From Baylisascaris procyonis (Eukaryota; Nematoda; Chromadorea; Rhabditida; Ascarididae), in NCBI GenBank assembly GCA_037389465.1, contig JAZARR010000214.1, positions 5,022,001 through 5,086,000 of the forward strand: a stretch of 64,000 nucleotides of DNA, in the 5' to 3' direction. The translations under genes and the position numbers were made by a program. Under the pieces are notes generated by a model. It was not told where the DNA came from, did not search any database, and worked only from the letters and a program-made list of their open reading frames with translations. Shown here piece after piece: positions 39,101 to 49,072 of this stretch. Position 1 is the stretch's first letter. Each line of letters begins with the position of its first letter.

Positions 39101-42100
39101 TATCCGAAAATTACCCAATGGAATTCCCAAGCAAATGAAAGTATTTAGTGGGAACACTATGCGGAAGTATATTGCTTCACAAACGGTTTCTATCATGTGG
39201 CCGAACGGTGCGACCCAGAAACGACAGAGTCGGATGAAATTTGCCTCGAAGATAAATCCATCTACGTGGGTTATTATCAGTGGCTACCTCTTATTGCTCT
39301 TCTACAAGCGTTCATGTTTGCTGTTCCACTCTACTTATGGCGAATCAATGCCGGCAAATCGGGTGAGCAATCAGTGCACCTATGCCGGATTGCATCTATC
39401 CAAAACAACATATATTGTTTGTGATAAAATAATTAAATACTACATAAAACTTGATAAGTTTTAAAAATGCTGCCAGTCTAATGATAAAGGTTTTTGTTCA
39501 CGGCGTACTGCTGCCAGGCTAACTAGATTTGTTCACGGCGTATTTGAGAGTTCCACTAATTGAGCTTTCAAATTAATCATTGAAGATTTCAGCTTTTTTT
39601 TTTCTTGCAGGGAAGTTTGTTAATGATCGCATATGTAAATTTTTTGCATTTCACTAATCAATTCCCCTTCGTTTGCTTTTCGTACTTGCGTAAACTATTA
39701 CTGTGTGCATTGCTAATATGTAAATGTTTGCAAACCAGTGTGCCAAGCGGTTCAATTCCGCATAATTAAGCGTGCACATTCAAAAGTCATTCACCGAAAT
39801 TACTGATGAATTTTCCGGATTCATCGGATTCATGATGTGATTTATGGCACATACTCATCGCAGACTATTGCCGATGGATTTGTAGATTATTTCATTCCAG
39901 TAACCGAAAAGACCGCCAATACAAGCAACATATTTGCACTAGAAACGTAGCCATTTCCGTTTTTCATATGTATTCTCTGTTTCTAGCTGTAATCGCCACG
40001 TACAGAAAACCTTACTATCCATTCCATAATTTAAGTGATTATTCCAAATTCATCTTCGAATTTCGTAAATTCGCTATCAAATTCCTCAAATTCATTGCTG
40101 AGCTCGCAGATTTCAACGATTTAATTACAGCTGTTCGCAAGAATAACTGTGAAAAAGTTTGCCTTTTCTAAACGTTTTGTTGAAGGTTCATAGATGGAAG
40201 CTATTGTTCACTAACACACGAAGTAGTTACGTTCCACTCATGTGTACTAACGCTGTATTAATGTATCTGGTAAGGTTTGAACTGCCCGCGCCGGTGTTGC
40301 AGCTGAAAGTACCAATCACAGAACGCCCGAGGGAATATTCCTAGTTGACAGAGAGGTTTTAAACTTCTAATTTGGGCGATTATACACCAATCCTTTGTTT
40401 ATTATTGGAATTATCATATTTGCTTAATAATGCTTTTGCCTTTGCTGCTGCTTAATGAGTTTCCTTACATTCTTCTTCACCCTCTCATTTTATTTCATGC
40501 GATTCGATCTTTAAAAGGCATTTCGAGCACTAATAGTGAGTTGAACGATGTCGGATATCCAATCGACATACTGAGATTTGCTATCGCTGTAACGAACGTT
40601 CATGTGAATGGGAATTAAGGCATTCATAGTTTGTCTATCAGATAATTCCATCAACATCAAAGAGTTTCACTTATTGCAATTTTTACTAGTAAAGAGATGG
40701 AATTGTCTTGTTTTCTTTTTCTCGAATACTCTTACAATAAAACTATAGAATAAATTACAGTGCAATGTGACAATTAAGGATTCACATTTAATTGATTTCA
40801 ATTCCACTTAAAAATCGAATATTTGATTTCAGTTCAATTCTTGGATAATTTTGACTGAGGAGAAAGGCTGAGCGACTGCAGTTTTGCAAAATATTGAAAC
40901 TGTCGACCACATTTTTCACAGTTATTCAACACTATAAAACAGAAAATGTGAAGAAGATCTTGCTAGGGTGGAAAGGTGCGTTTCAAGTAACATAAAAATG
41001 GTGAACCTCATACGAACATAAGCAGCAAACGAGCCACGGATGGATTTTCACTATGCTTTCAAAAGGGAACCTATGGAAAAACGGGCTTAAGTTTTGGTTT
41101 CTGACATCTATTTTTACTAGTTAAGATTTGGTTAGCTATGAGACAAGAGGGGAGCATAACAAGTAGATTGATTGATCACATTTACTGCTGGTCATAAAAA
41201 AGTATGTCTTTACAGGTATTAATGTAAGAGGCGTTCTGAATTCGGCGGCACTGGTGAAGAAAAAGTTCGATAGAGGATCTCGTACCGCACAGGTGCACAC
41301 TGCTGCTGACCATTTGCAAGAAGCTCTTGAGATGCAACGTGAGCTCAAATCAGGTATGTCCCTACACACCTTCCTCTTGCTTTACTGTATAAATCGAAGG
41401 CGAAATTTTTCGTTCATTCCGTTTAATTAATGCTATCGCTGCCTTTTTATGTTTTTTTATTGCATGCAATGGAGAACTGGTCTTTCGTGAAGGCAAATGT
41501 GCTTGTTTGTCATCGAAAGTTTGTGCATTTAATTCGGAGAAAATCGAAACTTTCAAAAAATTTCCAAAAATATTCCCAACCAACACCGACTCATTTTTAT
41601 AGGCTTTTGCGATTTTGCATTTACACAACGGCGTATTATGACGATATCGTGTCTAGACTTATCTATGGCTGTATGTGTCGGTCTTTTTATTCAATAGTTT
41701 CACCTCGAAAACCGCTGCAGCTACATTTATGAAATATGAGTGGTATAGTGCAGATTCTAAAATGACTTCTTGATCTATCTCTCACTTTAATCCACCGATT
41801 TCAAGGATAGATACGGACACTTAAAGATGGAGCATATTTGCATATATTTTGCACCTTTGGTTATCATTTTTCGCTAATTCTGATGCGATAAGATCGGTAT
41901 CTCTTGCAAAAGATTTTAAAAACCGATGACGTTATTTTGAACATTTAATCGTTATTTTGTATATTTTATTACTTATTTGTATTTTATGTAGCTATTTTAT
42001 GAGGTTTTAGCAAGATGCCCATTTGTTTTAACTAGTAGCAGAAAAATCATGATTATTTACGAATGAATTAATTTCTTCTGCTTATACAATTTTTTTGGGT

Positions 42101-45100
42101 AGAAGTTAATGCAACAAGGAGATTGTCCTAGATAACGTATACATTACTAGACCATTTTGAGTGTATTAGTGGACTCTCGCCGACAAAAATTCAAAAAGCA
42201 CCACTCGTGCCAAACATCTTGATGCGTTTTCCAATATTTTTTGTTCCACTCTAGCAAATAGTTTCGAAAATGCTTTCGAAGCTTCGCCTACGGCGAATAC
42301 AAATTTGTTTTGTTTAAAATAATCTTGTTCTATCTTAACAGATTCCATCATATAGGAAAGTGGAATGTCGTTCACTAGAATTTGCAATGAAGTAAATTCT
42401 TATAGGGACTTACGATTTTTTGCATTTTGGTAAGCGAAGTGGTATCTATCTCATTGGTCTCTACCTGTTCACCAAGGTAAGCTAACCTATAACATGCTAC
42501 TTTCTAAGTGGTTATTGTATATAAATGCTGTTGCGAACAATTGTTATTGCTAGCTTCTCATATCATTGCTACTAAGATTTCACTGTCTACGATTTTTCTT
42601 TTGGTTACCACAATGAGTTTATTTGAATGCCTTATCTTGAAGGGTGCCCTGCCTCCATCGGGAAACGTTGAAATAATTCGTTCAGCCATTGACCTCATCT
42701 GCTTCATTCCGATAGCTGACGCTACTCCACAAGAACAAGATGAAATCACAAAGGAGCCCTATCCATTGGGTATTCTTGCAGAGACGCCCCAGTTTTTTCG
42801 GGAAGGCCGGCACCATTAGATACTATAGGATTTCCATACGCACTCAATATGACCAAACCACTGGAGTAATTCACTGAAACGTATGACTATGACTGCAAAA
42901 AATTTGCAAAAATTACAAATTATTTGAGTTCTTACTATGAAATTTCATTTCTGCCTTAACATCTAAATAGATAGTTAGTTGATTGTTGGAGGAGAGCGAT
43001 TTAAATTGTTATTTTTTTATCGATGGTTTATTTATATCAGCTAAGAAATGACGTAATTTTGCAGCTTTTATACGTTGTGAACGTTGTGATGCAGTTCGTC
43101 ATCCTCAACGCGTTCCTCGGTCCTCAATACACATTTTGGGGTGCTGGTATTTTGGCTGATATCTGGAATGGCAAAGAGTGGAACGAATCTGGGCACTTCC
43201 CACGTGTTACCATGTGTGATTTTAATGTAAGCAATTTTCAAACATTTTACATGCGTATATTTATGCATTGGTATATATGTTTGAACACTTACACTTAAAG
43301 CATCTCGCATATATTTTCCTCTAAACCGCTTACAGCATAGAGCATTACATTCAACAGTATAAATTTTTTCTTTGCTTTCATTGCATCATCCTTAATTCGT
43401 ATTTGAATAGTATAGTGTATTTTAAATTAACTGAAATCTTCACATATTATTTCGTGATTACGATAACAAATGTGCATGATCAGCACCATATAAACTAAAA
43501 ATTAAGGTTCAAGCATTCAAAAAAAACTTAATACGACCAAAGAGGCACTTTTGCATTACCGCAACAACTTTCGTCAGTAGAATATATACCTCAAATATTC
43601 TTGAACATTCTTTTAGGTCATAACAAAAAACTTCTATGTTAATGAATTCGTTTTACAGGTAAGAGTGCTCGGTAATATTCACCGTTGGACCGTTCAATGT
43701 GTACTTATGATCAATATGTTCAACGAGAAAATTTACATATTTCTATGGTGAGGTTTTAAAGTTTTAAATACAATTGATTTTAAAAGTTTTAAAAGTGATA
43801 TACTATTCCGAATTGGAGATATTCAATCTGTTGGCTAAAAAAATGAGCATTTGATGAGCGCCTGGTTATCAATTTTTTGAAGAGAATCTTTGATTATCGA
43901 ATTAGCAAATCTCTGAAGCATTTCTTGCGTTATTCAATATATTATTTTGAAAATTAAAATGCGAAATGAACGAAAAATATGCAAATTTGAAAAATATGCA
44001 AATTTTAGAAAGAATTTATTTAAATTCTAGGATCATTTCATTTTAAAGCAACAAACAACTCAACAAACGCTCATTCCTGTCACTTTTAATTCTGCCGTTT
44101 CGAAATATAAAACTTTCGTTTTTAGTAAAAAATTAAAACAGGCTTTTTTAAAACGCTCTTGCATTGTTTCATACTTTAAATTAGTGTAAGCTTCATATAT
44201 CCTTTCAAAATACTATTGTATCGATCCAATAGATGTGATGGTTTTTGTCAACCTCGATTTCATAGTTCTTTTACTATTGTCTTATTTCTTGAGAAACTAT
44301 TAAAGACTACTAAATTCAAAATTACAACTGAACGAAATAACCACGATGTTCAGAAATTCTCTTTCATGAACAAGGCTATCCACGTTTCAAATGACCTTCT
44401 TCGACTAGTTATCTTAACATAAAACTTTCAAGCCCTAAGAAATTATTGTTACCATCAGATCATTGATATTTCGGGAAGTCAAATAGCAAAACGGCATTAG
44501 ATGCAATTTTAATAATGATATGTTATATTTTACAGTTGTTTTTTTTTTATGCTCTTCGTTTAAAACTGTTCATAATTATGAACACGAATTTCGAAGAACT
44601 ATTTTCTCGCCATCAATTAAATTATTTAATTTAAACAAATTCTAACCGAATTATTTCATTTCATCTTATATTTTGTTTCATTTTCTTTCATTTCTTTTCA
44701 TTGTTTTTTTTTCATTTCACTGAATAACATAGGTGGTGGTTCGTACTGGTGGGTGTGCTATCGGTATTATCGCTGTTGTATTATCTCATCGCGTTGAGCG
44801 TTTCTACATATCAACGCGAATTTGTGAGTAGATATTTACGTTGTATGGGTGCCATTCCGGAGCAATGGAATATTCGTGATGAACGCCATCTCAATGATTT
44901 CATTAAAAAATTCCTCCGACCTGATGGCGTTTTTCTTTTACGTCTCATACAGGTAAATTGATTTGAATGCTCTTATATCATTATTACATTATGAGTTATT
45001 AGTGAATCTCTGAAGATTTTGATGATCTAGTGCGTATGCCTTTAAAATTCGTCAACTATACCTTCAATGATTTAGATCTTTTCTCTAATTAACCTAATTC

Positions 45101-45890
45101 ATACTCCTTGACTACTATATAAGATCGCCTCAAATATATGATAAATCGAAAAAAATGCAGCAAATTGTAGTAGCTCTTAATTAAGTACCAATTCAAAGTG
45201 TTTTTCGGTCGATCGGCTTTGATCAAATGAAGGGCCTCATCTCAAGTTTAAGACGTATTTTATTCGAAAATGCTTTCTGCCAAAGGAATTCTTCTAATCA
45301 GTCATGTTTTCATGTCCCCACCCCCATCCCCTCACCCCTAGCTAACTCTATAAGGATTGTATATTTTATTTTGCAAATCTCAAGAGGAGCATTTTATTCG
45401 ATAAAGATTTATATTCAAAGAAATTTGTTTCATTTTCAAAAATATTTCGCATTTATTAATTTTTAATTGAGAGAAATATCAGGCGTCATCTATAACAGTT
45501 TGCTTCTGTCGACTTCTAAAGTAATTGCGTCAATTTCTTTGATGCATTTCCTTGTTTATCGCTTAGCACTCATTTTGGAGCGTTTCGACGACAAATCTAT
45601 CGTACCTTCATCAATTGCTTTGCTAAGTTTTAATAGATACATATGTATATCTTTTCGAGCTTGGCGGAAGTTTTATCCAACTCTTTTGTTAGCACCGACT
45701 CTGCAAATAATAACTTAATTATATAAGTTAAAATTAATCTTATTTTTAGACAAACGGTGGTGATTTACTCGTCGGAGAGATTGTGACGGCTCTTTTCAGT
45801 CGTTATCGGGCTCGTGTCGAAGATAAGATAAGCACATTAGCGGTGACTGAAAGTCCAGATAGCAGTTCATCTTTACGTCGAAGGCAATGA
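33137..45890 (+). CDS. inx: Innexin, isoform A (module A plus shared 3' half), 10 exons, 401 aa
   Basis: Exons: 33137-33292, 33674-33711, 34370-34460, 35428-35527, then shared 41216-41353, 42406-42476, 43065-43226, 43659-43747, 44733-44952, 45750-45890 (1206 nt; phases close). Innexins form hexameric gap-junction channels and hemichannels in the plasma membrane. Seen here: DRLNYQYT before TM1 (about 29-46); extracellular loop 1 beginning [12 protein letters not shown] with Cys53 and Cys71; the family signature YYQWV at 99-103 leading into TM2 (about 103-125); TM3 (about 188-214); extracellular loop 2 with Cys249 and Cys266; TM4 (about 277-301) and a cytosolic tail rich in Ser and Arg. Four TMs and two Cys per outer loop match the family. 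The ATG was chosen over an in-frame GTG nine bases upstream; a TTGCAG acceptor lies 23 nt upstream. The intron joining module A to the shared half is 5.7 kb and contains all of module B. Confidence 0.92.
38376..38384 (+). promoter_or_regulatory. Splice acceptor abutting the module B start codon
   Basis: AAATTTTAG directly precedes the ATG at 38385. It would let a leader be spliced immediately before the Met codon, giving module B an mRNA 5' end independent of module A. It could also be the 3' end of a cis intron from an unseen 5' exon. Confidence 0.38.
38385..39362 (+). CDS. inx: Alternative 5' module B of the innexin gene (N-terminus to TM2), 2 exons
   Basis: Exons 38385-38567 and 39149-39362 encode a second innexin N-terminal half: DRLNYHYT before TM1, CWVPAEF opening loop 1, and YYQWL at 103-107 opening TM2. 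The last exon ends with one base of a Gly codon, exactly as module A does, so it can join the shared exon at 41216 and give a 405-aa innexin (1218 nt). No other innexin 3' half is present in the window. Loop 1 contains Cys52 and Cys70 plus an extra pair, Cys82 and Cys93, in an acidic insert that module A lacks. The intron inside the module lies just before WEHYAE, close to but not identical with the first module-A intron in this loop. A TTTTAG acceptor abuts the ATG, suggesting its own trans-spliced or internally promoted transcript. A separate, 3'-truncated gene is possible but less economical. Confidence 0.88.
39469..39545 (+). repeat. Imperfect tandem repeat (about 2 x 40 bp) in the intron after innexin module B
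   Basis: Two units starting at 39469 and 39510 share GCTGCCAG(T/G)CTAA and TTTGTTCACGGCGTA; the middle differs by a few bases. The repeat is GC-richer than the surrounding intron and begins 107 nt after the module B donor. It may be a splicing or transcription element of the alternative module, or simply a local duplication. Confidence 0.7.
41216..45890 (+). CDS. inx: Shared 3' half of the innexin gene (cytosolic loop, TM3, loop 2, TM4, C-tail)
   Basis: Six exons (41216-41353, 42406-42476, 43065-43226, 43659-43747, 44733-44952, 45750-45890) with phases 1-1-0-0-2-0-stop. The first exon is a polar, charged segment, as expected for the cytosolic loop after TM2. Next come [11 protein letters not shown] and [11 protein letters not shown] (TM3), a loop with GPQYTFWG and two cysteines (MCDFN and TVQC), IYIFLWWW (TM4), and a C-terminal region with [12 protein letters not shown] and [10 protein letters not shown], both typical of nematode innexins. 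The tail is short and ends in a Ser-rich, Arg-rich stretch before TGA. Only one copy exists in the window, so it has to serve both upstream modules unless one of them is not expressed. Confidence 0.92.
45316..45338 (-). other. C-rich tract, potential G-quadruplex on the minus strand, in the last innexin intron
   Basis: Four C runs of four or five, with loops of one to three bases, stand out in an AT-rich intron. They meet the G3+N1-7 pattern on the complementary strand. No function is shown. Confidence 0.5.
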
Positions 45891-48560
45891 AACATATCCA
45901 CACTACCTAATTGAGTTGTTTTTTTTTTCGCATCATATTCGTGCACCTAAACATTATTTAATTTCTAATGCAGTGTTATTTCCCATTGCCAGAAGTGCTA
46001 AATTTTTTATCCTTTCTAAAGTGAAGAAAAACAAATAGATAAACAAAACTTTAATTTTTTTTTTATAAACGGAAAGTCTACTAGCTATAGAATGAGATAC
46101 ATAAAAATTTTGCAAAAAATCAATGTTGAAATGCCAGAGGAAAATTTTTCTGAGTAGAGATGAATATCGCATTCTCATTTTGCGGAATTAAATGCAATTT
46201 GACTAAATCCTTTTGGCTATTACGGAAATATAGTGATCCTTATTTCTAAATTTTAAAATTTTTCAACATTTCACTAATATCAATCAATTCACATTTTAAA
46301 ATTTTTATGAACGATTCACATAGAGTTTTCTTCAGTATAGCTATTGATATTTTTATTTCTATTCTAATTCCGAGAAGAAAAATAGGAACATCATATCATT
46401 CATATGTTGCTTTAAAAAAAGGTAACTAAACGCTACCTCTCCGAGAATTTCTTATCACGGGAAGGTTTATCGATAACGGTGCAAAGATACTAATTAAAGA
46501 TTGATAAGTAATAACTCGATGTTATTGTTAATTGTACTGCTTCCTGTTGACGAGTGCATAACTCTGTACGATATCAACTACTGCCTCTCTTAATTTCCAT
46601 TATCTCGTTTCTCGATAACACCTGAGACTCGAATATGTGATATGGAATTATGCAACACAAACCTTCAAGAATGTAACCTAAATGCTTGACACCACTCTAT
46701 TTTTCATCGATTCATCACCATTCATTTGCATAATTACATTTTTTTTTTTTTTGTAGACGCGTGCATATATTTGCAAATGCAACTGCCCCTAAATTTGCAT
46801 ATGTAAACCGTATCATATCTGCATATATGCATAGATGGAATGATTGTTTCGTCTATAGTTGTTGCACTGTCATAAAATTTGATGAGTGGAATATAAAATC
46901 TCGAGTTGATTTTTGAGCCCAAACTCATTATTAATCACTGCGTTCTATATATGACTCTAGATGAGATAAAACTTCCGATTCAGTTTTGCTTTATTACCTT
47001 TCGGTCATAGTAGAAAAGAAGCAGTTTTTTTGTTCAAGATGTGCACAACCAATCGGTTTCGTAAGAAGAACGCATAATTGGGCTCTTTGGCATTGATTTC
47101 ATAAATTCGGGTAGTCGGTTGGTCTGTAAACAGAAAATAAAAAAAAATCGGTATCGCTTGTTGTTACCTGGCTAAGTGCTCCACTTATTTCTGAAATATG
47201 CGATGTGCACTTTAAATTATGAAGCTTGTTTGAAAGGTTGAAACATTGTCGTGCATTCAAAGCTCAAATTACTTTACTAGCGTATTTCGAACACTTAAAT
47301 ATCACCTACTTTACTGCAATGAAATCATGGGGAATATCAACGACTGCCAATGACTGATATGATCGTCTCTCGTCTCTCAACTTCCCGGTCTCTAATTTTC
47401 TCTCCCCCTTCCTCTATCCCTCTTCGGGCACAACTTCCGTCCATTTATTTGTTAAGAATATCGTTCCCTCTCAAATTTATAAATAATTGTTAGTTTCAAA
47501 AATAAATATTTGAAAAAAAAATATAAAGGCTAATTAAGTTTCCGCATTTTAAACCTGTTAAAGATGTCAGTATTTGTTTTATATATTTATGTACGAAATC
47601 ATTCAATACTACCTATATACTCGATTGTGTTGTGTTGTCTTTGGCTTCTATGAGCAATATGACTGCCACAACATCGACGCGGAAATATGTTTGAGAGAAT
47701 ATTTCACTTATATGATCCTAATTGTGAATGAGCTTATGCATAGCATAGATGCAATTTAATAAAGCGTTGCTCATATATTTTATTTATTTCATTATCGTTG
47801 TTCACATCTAGAATGGTGTGTTCTCCATCACATATATATAAACATCGGATATTTTCTGCTGTTATTGTTTTAAACTAGATGCCTTCGCCAATCCTTCAAT
47901 ATTAGATAAACAAAAGCTAAATAAGGCAAATATGAGATGCCCTTTTTTGCACAGAGGTCTGAATACTAGTGAAATGTGGAAAGACAAAAATTCTACAACA
48001 GTTCAAATCATTGAGCACTGAAGAGGCGGTAACCCTGCTTATCAAATCTTTGTAGAATCTCTTAGAGATTTGAACCGTTAAATGTCAAAGAATTTCTATA
48101 GAGAAAAAAGTCTTGAAAACGCTGTATTGTGTCTAAAGTAGGGCAGATGTCGTATGTATCGTGCTCGACGCTTTAAAGAAATCTGGGGGGATGGCGGAGT
48201 AGGTTTTACAGTTTCTGCAGGCCTAGTTCAGTGCATATCATAGCAGCTATTTTACTATATATGCGTTTGATATGCAGCAAGTCCGCATTTGTTTCGACTA
48301 TGAAGATGCATTAGAATTATCTAAAAACTTCTCCGCACAAAGATTCATAAATAAAGCCATCACGGATTGATGCTGCTGAATATATATTATCAGACATGAT
48401 CTCTAATTGCTTTATCTAGGAATAGGATAGCTGTATAGGGTAACGAACACTGAATTATCTTGCCGGGATCTAAGAAACATAATCGGTGACATAAAAGTCA
48501 AATCCCTTGACTAGGAAATGTGATCATTTGAGAAAGGACAAGAGTATTTTAAAATATTAG

Positions 48561-48792
48561 CTCATGCATCTGAAATATACTCTACGAATAACTTCACTAA
48601 ATTTTTCTTTTATAGTAAAAAAAAATTTCTTTCTTTCTCGGCAAAGATCTTCTTGTTGTAATTGAAATACGGAAATCTCATGCATCTGAAATATACTCTA
48701 CGAATAACTTCACTAAATTTTTCTTTTATAGTAAAAAAAAATTTCTTTCTTTCTCGGCAAAGATCTTCTTGTTGTAATTGAAATACGGAAAT
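48561..48792. repeat. Exact 116-bp tandem duplication (2 copies)
   Basis: Copy one spans 48561-48676 and copy two 48677-48792; I find no difference between them, including the run of nine A. The unit carries no convincing ORF. It lies just downstream (in minus-strand sense) of the maleylacetoacetate isomerase stop, inside or next to its 3' flank. Perfect identity implies a very recent duplication or an assembly duplication. Confidence 0.9.
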
Positions 48793-48793
48793 T

Positions 48794-48812
48794 TATTCAT
48801 CATTTTATTCCA
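48794..48812 (-). terminator. Possible poly(A) signals of the isomerase gene
   Basis: Two minus-strand AATAAA hexamers lie about 265 to 275 nt past the stop, just before the 116-bp tandem duplication. A further AATAAA overlaps the stop codon itself (49077-49072). Which one is used cannot be told from sequence. Confidence 0.3.
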
Positions 48813-49072
48813 ATAAACCCCGATATATCTATAATCGAAACGAAAAACTCTCCAAAAAGAATGATTAACTCTTATTTCCGTACTATTCGAGACATATCAA
48901 AATTTAGCTTACAACTTCGAAACTTTGCTAAATTGCTCAAGTTGGTTATTTTCATAATATTGATATTTTATGAAAGAAGCCAACACATACAAATAGATCA
49001 ATGCTAAAATAAAAGAATGAACTAATATGCAAATTTCCTCGAAAAGGATGCGAATCACCATTCATAGCGCCT

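Larger units (their letters stand above)
45891..49071. other. Convergent intergenic region between the innexin and the isomerase
   Basis: The 3' ends of the two genes face each other across 3.2 kb. It holds the 116-bp duplication and no supported coding sequence. No clear AATAAA was found close to the innexin stop, so its 3'UTR end is unknown. Confidence 0.55.
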
